Source of the DNA: Neoechinorhynchus agilis
Taxonomy: Eukaryota; Acanthocephala
Assembly (NCBI GenBank): GCA_051530055.1
Contig: CM121341.1
Location: 7,688,001 to 7,752,000, forward strand
Direction of reading: 5' to 3'
DNA length: 64,000 nucleotides
The notes beneath the pieces were generated by a model, which worked only from the letters and a program-made list of their open reading frames with translations, ran no database searches and was not told the origin of the DNA. Position 1 is the first letter of the stretch, and every line of letters starts with the position of its first letter. This document shows positions 1-8,700 of the stretch, one piece after another. The position numbers and the translations under genes are program-made.

Positions 1-529
1 TCTCGTTTCTTAATCATCGAGCTTAATGGTTTAGCTTTCCTGGTATAGATAAAAAAAATTAAGGTCTTGAGACGCAGGTTCTTTTATCAGACCGTTCATT
101 CCAGTGAAAAACTCTTCGTTGAAGAATGATGTCCTCATGAATGCTTACCGTTTCGACTCCTGGAAAAACATCTTCCTTCCTTAGAAGACTCTTGCAAACT
201 CTTCTCCGTTGTTCTTAAAGTCACATCATCCGGCAGTTTTTCAATTCCCTCTATGATCAACACCCTTAAAGTGCCCAAAGTTCCCGTCACATTAACAACT
301 GGTCATTGCTGATGTGAAGGCCGATCATCTATGCGGTGAGCGGCCTTGGGTATCGGGTCTTAAAACTTTACGCTACGCCCATGATTCACAACACTAACGG
401 GGAAATCTCATAAAAAAGCTCTAGAAGCTCTTGACCAAACATTGCAAGATCTGCGTTCCAATAAATCCTTGATGGGAAGATCAGTTGGCGTGTTAGCTGG
501 TGACTGTCGGTAGACAGTTATCGTTATTC
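1..529. other. unassigned sequence, no gene seen
   Basis: No convincing open frame, RNA gene or repeat was recognised here. The last ~50 bases may belong to the 5' part of the RTE fragment that follows, because the RT homology starts abruptly near 534. Confidence 0.4.
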
Positions 530-1560
530 CAAGATGAACGCCCACTTGGCGAAGCTCATTCGACAAATCATACGGACGGGCCGAATACCGGACGAGTGGA
601 GACGAAGCATTCTGATTTTGAAGCAGAAAGCCGATATTCAGTCATGTACCAATTATCGAGCGATCGAACTAATATGCCACACACTGAAAGTGTTCGAAAG
701 GAACATCGATAAGCGGATAAGAAGCGAGACAACCATTCGGGACGACCAGAATGCCCGGAGGAGCTGGGCTATTCTCGCAATGCAACAGCTATTCGAGAAA
801 TGCCACGATAAGCAAAAGAAGCTCCATTGCGTTTTTGTGGATCTCGAAAAAGCGTTCGACACGGTACCGAGGCGATTGGTTTGGTCGTGTTTGAGGAGAA
901 AGCTGTGTCCTGAACAGTATGTTCAGGCGATAAATGATAGGAGGGAAACATCCGAACGCTTGTTGGGGAAACTGAGTCTTTCCAAGTAAATGTTGGTTTG
1001 CACTTCTCTTAGTCGTTAATTGTTTGTACTTGTACTGAACGAGATAATCAGTAGCGTGAGCAGAGGACTCAATTGAAACATAATGTTCGTGGACGAACGA
1101 GGATCTCGAGAAATGGAGAGAGTCGCTCGAAGATAATGTGGCCCAATGATTTGATGGGAAAAGACAGTTTATGTGGGGCCCGATGATGTCAGTCTGCAGC
1201 GAAGAGCCCTAAATCGTCAAAACAACTTCCGCTATTTGGGTCCATACTTAATTCTGCGAGCGATATGAGTGCAGACGTAAAGGCTGGAATTCAAAGCGGT
1301 TGCTTGAAACCGAAGAGGCTGACCGGCGTAATTTGCGACACTCAAATCCCATTTGCGAAATAGTTTTCGCTTCCATATCAACACTAAATAATTGATTTCA
1401 GTAATTTTTCGAGATCCTAACCAACGGGAACAAGTGGATGAGGCGAAGACGACCCATGAAGCCTTGGACGGACTATCTCGTGCGAAATCAGTTACCGCGT
1501 GAGGATTAGGAAGAAGCTTAAGAAAGTGTGTGGATTAGCAGCGATTTGAAATGCTTGAAA
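530..1560 (+). mobile_element. RTE-clade LINE fragment (reverse transcriptase)
   Basis: The frame from 534 to 989 carries RTE/BovB-type reverse transcriptase blocks in order: GRIPDEWRRSILILKQK, an S-C-T-N-Y-R-A-I block, EKCHDKQKKLHCVFVDLEKA (the first catalytic aspartate block) and FDTVPRRLVWSCLRRKLCPE. Further RT pieces can be read downstream in shifting frames: LNEIIS near 1040-1055 and FRYLGPYLILRAI-like sequence near 1230-1270, matching the FRYLGS block of RTE elements. A full RTE RT is several hundred residues with an upstream endonuclease, which is not seen. The copy is 5'-truncated and broken by several frame changes, so it is dead. The clade assignment is fairly sure; the exact ends are not. 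Confidence 0.8.
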
Positions 1561-1599
1561 AATACGGAAGAAGGCACTGGTCCATGCAGAAGGGAAAAG

Positions 1600-2110
1600 T
1601 CGAGCGAGAAAGCGAGATTCATTTGAGTTCATTACAATTCTTCAAAAATGAGAAACCTCCTCTCTCACATTGCGAAGAAATCGAGTTCGGTGAATCTCAT
1701 GCCGTACTACTCGGCGGGAGTGAATTTGAACAGCGTTTTCAAGTCGAATTCGGAGCAACTCAAGGAAAATGATTGCGTGGTCTACTCTGCCGCCTGCAAG
1801 GACATTGGACAAACGAAGCAGGATATTTGGGAAAGAGATCATAAATACGAACTCCAAAGGGAGTGACGTGTCTTCGGCGATTTTCAACCAAGCCGTGCAA
1901 ATCGACTTCCAGAGGGACGAAGGTGAAAATGGTGGCGAACGGGCTCCAAAGAAGACTGATCAATGGAACTCTTCTCATCAACGCGGAGAGGACAATGAAA
2001 AAGAACAAGAACAACTTCGTTGTTGTTTTTCCGGCAAATCACCTCCGTGGATCAGTAGCGCATGGGGTGAAGCGTCACCTCGGAAATTGATGGTCCAACG
2101 TCCAGGGATC
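1600..2110 (+). mobile_element. Penelope-like element fragment with GIY-YIG endonuclease remnant
   Basis: The frame 1648-1866 contains LMPYYSAGVNLNSVFKSN, then CVVYSAACKDIGQTKQDIWE. This matches the end of the RT and start of the GIY-YIG endonuclease of Penelope-like elements, where the sequence runs 'gVVYki-C-x2-C...YIGqT-x-R'. The overlapping frame 1769-2116 continues with SAIFNQAVQIDFQRDEGE, resembling the 'saiaeHal..nH.idw' block that follows. No intact reading frame remains. It lies directly downstream of the RTE fragment, so the two form a cluster of dead retroelements. Confidence 0.6.
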
Positions 2111-2250
2111 AAATGAACTCTCCTTCGACATGTGATTTTAGATGCTTGATAATGAGGTTGAGGCCTCGAAAATTCGCATGTAAATCTCGAGGAGGAAAAA
2201 CTCATCGTATAGAGAAACTGGGAACGAACTGTTCATCCATTTCATTCCAA

Positions 2251-2409
2251 TTAAATAAAAAAATCAAGAATCAATATCGGCTGAGGCAAAAAACGGTTCC
2301 AGTTATCGTTCAGAAGAAAATCAACATTATGAGTGTTTAAAAACTCATAATAAGGACTAAGGAATTCTGCTGCCCTCATAAGATGATCTCCCAATTCCGA
2401 ATAACTCAT
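2251..2409 (-). pseudogene. coding-like fragment, possibly METTL25/RRNAD-like N-terminus
   Basis: From an ATG at 2409 the frame reads MSYSELGDHLMRAAEFLSPY, then YEFLNTHNVDFLLNDNWNRF, then LPQ. The pattern 'L..Y...L....VDF...+.W..LP' resembles the N-terminus of METTL25-type methyltransferase-like proteins, a comparison from memory only. No donor site and no continuation was found on the minus strand, where RT debris follows. It may be one exon of a gene or a relic. It could also be an unrelated open frame. Confidence 0.3.
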
Positions 2410-2516
2410 CTCGTTAAAGTTACAATGATTTTTCCACAAGATTTCCGGACGTTAAGAAAGCAAAATCGAGATTTTAACAGTGCGAAAGAACGAAGATTTC
2501 TATTGTGTAATATTTG

Positions 2517-2744
2517 ATGGATTTTTTTAATTGTGTGATCCCGAAAATGTTCAACTTTATTCTCCGACGGATGAGCGTTAATCAACTATTGAACACGGGA
2601 ATGATGGCCTTTTCAATGACCTTTTTCTGCTGCTGTGCTCTCTACAAAGGATTCAAAACCATTAGAAACGATTCCATGGAACTTAGTTGTCAAAAAGAAA
2701 TAACTGGATTGATTCAACGTGAAAACCCGAATTCTGAAATTTGA
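2517..2744 (+). CDS. small single-pass membrane protein, unknown
   Basis: A 75-residue frame starting at ATG 2517. It has a basic stretch (FILRRMSVNQ) followed by a hydrophobic segment of about 20 residues (residues ~30-50, TGMMAFSMTFFCCCALYKGF) and a polar, charged tail. This is the layout of small inner-mitochondrial-membrane assembly factors such as COX14, whose core also reads 'ts.MMl...gg.lc'. That similarity is weak and only suggestive. There are no close neighbours on the same strand. It could be a chance frame. Confidence 0.35.
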   Translation: MDFFNCVIPKMFNFILRRMSVNQLLNTGMMAFSMTFFCCCALYKGFKTIRNDSMELSCQKEITGLIQRENPNSEI

Positions 2745-2821
2745 GCAACTTGTTAATCGCGTATAAATTCTACTGCTAAACTGAAAAAATCAATTCGTAA
2801 AATTCAAAAGTGGCATCTATG

Positions 2822-3191
2822 GGAAAGCTAGATTGTTGGCAGTTTCGACACGAGAATCGGGGGCGTGGTTGGAGGCTGTTCCTCTGGCATCTATGGGAAC
2901 TCTTCTCACTGATGAGGTAACGAGGATCGCAGTGTCCTTAAGACTTGGTCTCTTGATATGCACGCTTCATCGCTGTCGATGTGGGTCCTTGGTTGATGCT
3001 TTCGGGCGACACGGTCTCGTCTGCAGAAGGTCAGGAGGAAGGTTCTCACGCCATTCTGAAATCAATAACGCAATTTCTCGGGCATTAAGAACGGCGAACT
3101 TCCCCAACATCTTGGAACCCGCTCTTCTTTGTCGACTAGACGGCCGTCAACCTGACGGAATTTCGGTCTTTCCGTGGCGGCAAGGCAAAAC
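2822..3191 (+). mobile_element. non-LTR retroelement C-terminal fragment (RPDG family), part 1
   Basis: The frame from 2833 (a TTG, so not a true start) reads AVSTRESGAWLEAVPLASMG, TLLTDEVTRIAVSLRLGL, GRHGLVCRRSGGRFSRHSE, RALRTANFPNILEPALLCRL, then DGRQPDGISVFPWRQGK. The same protein is seen in the longer copy at 62740-64000. The QPDG...W segment ahead of the expected WDAT motif resembles the acidic spacing of restriction-like (PD-(D/E)XK) nucleases of some LINEs; this is inference. The copy stops abruptly at 3191 and the homologous continuation resumes near 3557. Confidence 0.7.
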
Positions 3192-3419
3192 AGTACATTG
3201 AACCTTCATTATTGCCTTTAAATCGTCTGATGGCAATTTAAAGACTTTAATAAGGTCGCAGATATCAGAACTTGTGGTTCCATTGACTTTGAAATCCATT
3301 TGCTTCAATGTCTTGTGGGTAATCGATATCCTGCATTCGTAAAATTCAAAAGTACTGAACATTAAATTAACATCAAAAGGTAGAACCTCATCAACGTCAT
3401 CATGGAACATCTCAGTGTA
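3192..3419 (-). other. coding-like stretch inside the LINE fragment pair
   Basis: Between the two LINE pieces the minus strand holds an open frame from ATG 3410: FHDDVDEVLPFDVNLMFSTF, EFYECRISITHKTLKQMDFK, VNGTTSSDICDLIKVFKLPS, DDLKAIMKVQ. Its composition looks like real protein, unlike the surrounding debris. I do not recognise it. A 19-bp direct repeat links 3335-3353 (inside this frame, coding TFEFYE) with 2793-2811 on the other side of LINE part 1. It may be a host exon broken by the insertion, or carried-along sequence. Confidence 0.3.
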
Positions 3420-3499
3420 CGAAATTGAATCCGGTATTTAAAATTGCAATAATTTGAAACAATTCCATAATTGCGATCAAAACGTAGAGATTTTTTCCG

Positions 3500-3860
3500 A
3501 TTAGCCTAACGATTCATGTAGATGAGTTGTAGGATCACTTCCATTCTTGGACCGTTTGAAAAGGTTGCCGGGACGCCACGAGTGTGGACACCCTCGCGCA
3601 GTAAGCAACATTCCGTAATCTCTTGAAATCGCTGGAGGTGCAGCGGAAAGGAGGAAGGTACGAAAATATAGGGATTTAGCAAAGGTCCACTATTTTGTCC
3701 CCTTCGAAGTAGAGACGTATGGAGCGCATGGCAGCTCGGCACTCTGCTCCAGGATTGTATCTCGTTTGCAGTACAACGAGGCAATGCTGCTAGCGTGATA
3801 GCGAAAGCCGAGGAAGGAGAAAAGCTAAGATTTTGCGGACGGTGGTGATTGCACGTTTTG
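3500..3860 (+). mobile_element. non-LTR retroelement C-terminal fragment (RPDG family), part 2
   Basis: Reading on the plus strand gives GRHECGHP/VDTLA..SNIP, then SLEIAGGAAERRKVRKYRDL, AKVHYFVPFEVETYGAHGSS, AL. This continues the same LINE protein as 2822-3191 (compare VDTLAASNIPYSLEIAGGAA and HYFVPFGVETYGALGSSAL in the copy at 62.8-63.1 kb). Bases 3500-3785 are closely repeated in inverse orientation at 53725-53998, including ~55 bases before the LINE homology begins. Several frame breaks are present; the element is dead. Confidence 0.7.
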
Positions 3861-4217
3861 TGTTTTTTTTATTAATTAACAAAAAATGTTTTCGTTTAAC
3901 CGATGATTAAAAGGACGTATAGATAAAAAATGTATGCTTTCCACAAACTATTTTACTGCTCATTCGATTTTTCATCATTCGCTATGTTATAACTTTATTT
4001 GACGCAGTATTAGTCAGGATTTTCTTTTTATTATCCCAGTGAATGCTCTTTTTTAAAATGATTTTAAGTTCCATTTTTTGGTCGATGTGCGATACGTTTT
4101 AGATATTATTTTAATTTTCGTGACCGTCCGGCTCGTTTTTTATTGGTGACCTGATTCGATTTCTACCATTTGAAGATTGATGCGCGATGTTTTTTAGATA
4201 TATTTTGTTTTACTTTA
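3861..4217. other. intergenic, nothing recognised
   Basis: AT-rich sequence with T-runs. It ends at the start codon of the next gene and presumably holds its promoter. No motif can be singled out. Confidence 0.4.
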
Positions 4218-4649
4218 ATGGATATTAAATCGAGCGAAGATATACGAGAACCGTCGATGGCATTGGTCTTAGATGATCCGATTTACACCCTAAACCGGAT
4301 TATAGCTCAAGGACCAAAAAGACTTGCTTCAAAAGATTTCGAAGAGGAATTAGCGAAGCTTAGAGAACAGCTGACTTATTTGAGATTAAAGAAAGATACT
4401 ACTGCCGATTGGGTTGAGTTTGGAATTGAAAAACTGATCGAATGGAAATCAACAAGCCCTCATTACACTCTCGGAAGTTCAGAAAAGACACAAAATCTTT
4501 CTGAAAAAAGAAGACCCACTGCATTCAGCGTCGTTGTGAGCGATGAACAACTAAAGTGGAACATTGAAATCCAGCAATTATTTGAAAAAAGAAAAGTAAT
4601 GGCATGTATCGATTCAGTCATTGATCGAGTCATAAATATGTGGCTTTGA
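4218..4649 (+). CDS. unrecognised soluble protein, 143 aa
   Basis: The open frame extends upstream to 4170, but that first codon is TTG; the first ATG is at 4218 (MDIKSSEDIREPSMALVLDD), which I choose as the start. The product is rich in charged residues and predicted helical, with a segment FEEELAKLREQLTYLRLKKD that could form a short coiled coil (residues ~50-70). It continues with TTADWVEFGIEKLIEWKS and ends VIDRVINMWL. No domain is recognised. It converges tail-to-tail with the next gene, with only 15 bp between stop codons. Confidence 0.6.
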   Translation: MDIKSSEDIREPSMALVLDDPIYTLNRIIAQGPKRLASKDFEEELAKLREQLTYLRLKKDTTADWVEFGIEKLIEWKSTSPHYTLGSSEKTQNLSEKRRPTAFSVVVSDEQLKWNIEIQQLFEKRKVMACIDSVIDRVINMWL

Positions 4650-4664
4650 AATAGACGATTTTGT

Positions 4665-5078
4665 CTACGGTTCAGCTATAAGCTTGTGCCGTCTCCGTTT
4701 ACGTCTTGCCAGTTTTACCTTGATGTTTGAAATCACTGCGTCTACGATGAATTTGAGTATCAAAAGAATGATGCGAGGAAACTTAACGTACAATGTGACT
4801 CCAAAAGCACTGATGCAAACGAACGTTAGAACAGTTCCTCGGGATTTTCTCTCGATTGCTTTAATTGGTGTCTTATTATCCCCGAGTTTAAAACAAGACA
4901 CCAAACTATCGACATTGTCTTTCAATGCCTTGATCATCTCCCAAGCCTCTTCGTCGCATTCCAAGATTAATTTATCGTCTTTCTCCCCAAATGAAGATTC
5001 CTTTAGTTCATCATCATCATCATCATCGAGTGCCCATACCAAAATCACTGTGAGTAATAAAAAAACGAGCAGACGCAT
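4665..5078 (-). CDS. signal-peptide protein with acidic stretch, one TM segment and basic tail
   Basis: A 137-residue frame from ATG 5078. Residues 1-17 (MRLLVFLLLTVILVWAL) are a clear signal peptide. A run of six aspartates follows directly (DDDDDDELKE), then a polar region with two cysteines (LECDEE, LVSCFK), a hydrophobic segment at ~85-118 (TVLTFVCISAFGVTLYVKF, IILLILKFIVDAVI) and a strongly basic end (KVKLARRKRRRHKLIAEP). This predicts a type I membrane protein with a small lumenal or extracellular domain and a short basic cytosolic tail. No family is recognised. It ends 15 bp from the stop of the preceding plus-strand gene. Confidence 0.65.
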   Translation of the reverse strand: MRLLVFLLLTVILVWALDDDDDDELKESSFGEKDDKLILECDEEAWEMIKALKDNVDSLVSCFKLGDNKTPIKAIERKSRGTVLTFVCISAFGVTLYVKFPRIILLILKFIVDAVISNIKVKLARRKRRRHKLIAEP

Positions 5079-5703
5079 CTTTCAGTGTCAAAGAGTTTGG
5101 GTGATACAATTGAACGCACACTAGCACTTGTTTTATGTATTGTAAAGAGTTTACATGTCCTTTGTTTTTTGGAAACATCACTGTAATCATCAAAATAAAA
5201 ACATAGTCTAAAAGTCGCATTCAAAATTTCTTGGGTTGTATTCGTTCTCGAAACGATTTTAGTTTCGTAGCAAAAATGGATAAAAAAGTATGTTAAAATA
5301 TTGATACTTTGGAGTTTTTTGAGTACATCTCTAGGCGATGAATTGGTCAATGGCGTGCACTTGCTTTGTAGTAGAAAATAAATATTTTTTTCAAAGGAAA
5401 CATTTCTGATTCTTATTAGTAGATGGCAATTTGTTTGGGCGAAAGCAAAAATTCTACACAAAAAAATGGAGCCTGAAATCACTCCAAGAGAGTAAAATTG
5501 TCGAACTAATGATTTCCCGTGATATTAATTGATTTATTGAAAATTTTCTCCATCAAAAAAGTGATCTCTCATCATCCTCAGATTCCAAGACGGCATCAAT
5601 TAATATCGCGTGGAGGTTAAAAAGAGTAAAGTTGCGCCAAAACAATCAATCATTCAAGATTGTGCACTCTTTTAAGAAAAAACTTTTCAGATGATTCTCG
5701 AAA
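5079..5703. other. intergenic; small inverted repeat at 5518-5611
   Basis: Overlapping minus-strand frames here look like chance. A short inverted repeat occurs: GATATTAATTGAT near 5520-5532 and its complement ATCAATTAATATC near 5597-5609. Nothing else was recognised. Confidence 0.35.
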
Positions 5704-8700
5704 TCAATAGTATTGATCGAATAAAACGTCCTCTAATGACATCACATCAAAGTCAGCATGTCTCCAATCGCTGGACCATTTATGAAACAAGATATCCATG
5801 GTTCGTGGCTCATGCAACCAATGAAATCCATTTTGGTCAAACCATCCACTCTCGGACGTTGTTAGCCAAACGAAAATAACCGGTCGAGAAGTGCTAAGAC
5901 TCACAATTATTGTTCTCGCATCTTTATGGTAAACGTTTGTAATTCGCACGGATTTTGATGACCCGATCGATTGTTCCTTGAAATATTCAATGGGCTTATT
6001 GGTTGTCATAGCGTATTTGGGCGTTTTTGTTCCAGAAATCGTTGTGATCAGGTTACAGCCGATAATTAAACCAGGTCTTATGTTTAAAACGGTCCTCGAC
6101 AATAAACCAATTCGACTTATTGGAACTTTAAGTCCAATATCTTCTGTTTCGAATTTCCTAACCGAATACAAATCGCATCGTATACTCGTTCCGTTCATAA
6201 CGCTTCCAAACCAATACAGCTCAAGTATTTTGTCTTGGTATTTTATGACCAGAGATGATTCTAAGCTTCTTTTCAAAATACTCCTCAGCCGATAATGTGC
6301 CATTTTCCACCGATGACAACCGTGTTCAATTGTGGACCAAGATGGACCTACCCAAGTGTCCACCAACATCCAATACAAACATCCTCCATTTCCATTTATC
6401 AAATACTCTTCAAATACGTTCCCAATCACTTGCGATTGACTAAGTTGTGTGAGGTATGCGACTTTGGTCAATGAGTGGTTGCTGCCGTACAAGTTAAACC
6501 TCTTACTAAGATCCTTCGATAGTATTGAGTATCCATTTGGATGCCGTTGTCGGTGCACGAAGAGAGGATGATCGGTCGTTGTGACCGGATCGACCGATGA
6601 TGCCGATGACCAATCGAATGGAATCGACTGAACACCGAATTCAGACAGGAGTAACGCTCTCGGTGCGTAATCGTACACTAATGCCACGCCAGTCGTGATT
6701 CCGGATTGATTATTAAAAAAAAGGGACGAAATATTTCGATCAACGAAAAACTCACTAATGAGTCCCGCCTCCTCCTCTTCCTTATGGAGAAAACTCGTAA
6801 TCGTATTTTTTTGAGGGTCTAATTCCCCGACCACTCAGATCGCTGGGCTGTACGCTTAAAAAGAAAAATTATAAGCCGTCTAAAGGTTGCTCACACTTCA
6901 ATACTAAAATTTAAAAAAAAGGTAGCCGTCCAGCTAGACTTTAAATGAAATAATTGGCCCGAGGGATAAATACTGGCCGAAATTTGTACATTCCGTTGTT
7001 GTGTCGAGATGGTCCAGTGGACTTTAGCCTCGGACCCCGTTTTAGGTGGGTTAAAGGGGTTCAAAATCCACAATGGCCGATGGATCATAACCAAAAAAAG
7101 GGACGAAATATTTCGATCAACGAAAAACTCACTAATGAGTCCCGCCTCCTCCTCTTCCTTATGGAGAAAACTCGTAATCGTATTTTTTAGGGTCTAATTC
7201 CCCGACCACTCAGATCGCTGGGCTGTACGCTTAAAAAGAAAAATTATAAGCCGTCTAAAGGTTGCTCACACTTCAATACTAAAATTTAAAAAAAAGGTAG
7301 CCGTCCAGCTAGACTTTAAATGAAATAATTGGCCCGAGGGATAAATACTGGCCGAAATTTGTACATTCCGTTGTTGTGTCAGGTGGTCCAGTGGACTTTA
7401 GCCTCGGACCCCTGTTTTAGGTGGGTTAAAGGGGTTCAAAATCCACAATGGCCGATGGATCATAACCAAAAAAAGGGACGAAATATTTCGATCAACGAAA
7501 AACTCACTAATGAGTCCCGCCTCCTCCTCTTCCTTATGGAGAAACTCTAATCGTATTTTTTTGAGGGTCTAATTCCCCGACCACTCAGATCGCTGGGCTG
7601 TACGCTTAAAAAGAAAAATTATAAGCCGTCTAAAGGTTGCTCACACTTCAATACTAAAATTTAAAAAAAAGGTAGCCGTCCAGCTAGACTTTAAATGAAA
7701 TAATTGGCCCGAGGGATAAATACTGGCCGAAATTTGTACATTCCGTTGTTGTGTCGAGGTGGTCCAGTGGACTTTAGCCTCGGACCCCTGTTTTAGGTGG
7801 GTTAAAGGGGTTCAAAATCCACAATGGCCGATGGATCATAACCAAAAAAAGGGACGAAATATTTCGATCAACGAAAAACTCACTAATGAGTCCCGCCTCC
7901 TCCTCTTCCTTATGGAGAAAACTCGTAATCGTATTTTTTTGAGGGTCTAATTCCCCGACCACTCAGATCGCTGGGCTGTACGCTTAAAAAGAAAAATTAT
8001 AAGCCGTCTAAAGGTTGCTCACACTTCAATACTAAAATTTAAAAAAAAGGTAGCCGTCCAGCTAGACTTTAAATGAAATAATTGGCCCGAGGGATAAATA
8101 CTGGCCGAAATTTGTACATTCCGTTGTTGTGTCGAGGTGGTCCAGTGGACTTTAGCCTCGGACCCCTGTTTTAGGTGGGTTAAAGGGGTTCAAAATCCAC
8201 AATGGCCGATGGATCATAACCAAAAAAAGGGACGAAATATTTCGATCAACGAAAAACTCACTAATGAGTCCCGCCTCCTCCTCTTCCTTATGGAGAAAAC
8301 TCGTAGTCGTATTTTTTTGAGGGTCTAATTCCCCGACTACCCAAAAGGAAAAATTATAAGCCGTGAAAAAGGCTTCACTTCAGATTTCTATTTCGAAGCA
8401 AACGTGACTCTTTTGAATATTTTTGGCAAATTACTTGAAAAACTCAAATGGAACCATGACCCTGCATTAAATATCTCCAATTGTCAACGAAAATATAGTC
8501 ATAAAAGTGTGTATCACCTCGGTCTAACCGATTGGGATTGTTTGCAATTAGAAACGTCGAATTTAGTGACTCCTTTCCATTAGAAGGTGATGAGCCCATA
8601 ACAGGTATTCCTTTAATTACACGAGCCAATTGATTAATTATCTTCTTGAACAATTGCTTGTAGTCTTCTTTAAGATCTATTGTTCCGTACCATTTTTCAG

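Noticed and set aside
5045-5482. Minus-strand 145-codon frame overlapping the signal-peptide gene
   Set aside because: Out of frame with the well-supported gene and without any domain or start context.
6954-8328. Repeated plus-strand frames (WPMDHNQKKGRNISINEKLT)
   Set aside because: Pure translations of the 377-bp array; no start context or homology.
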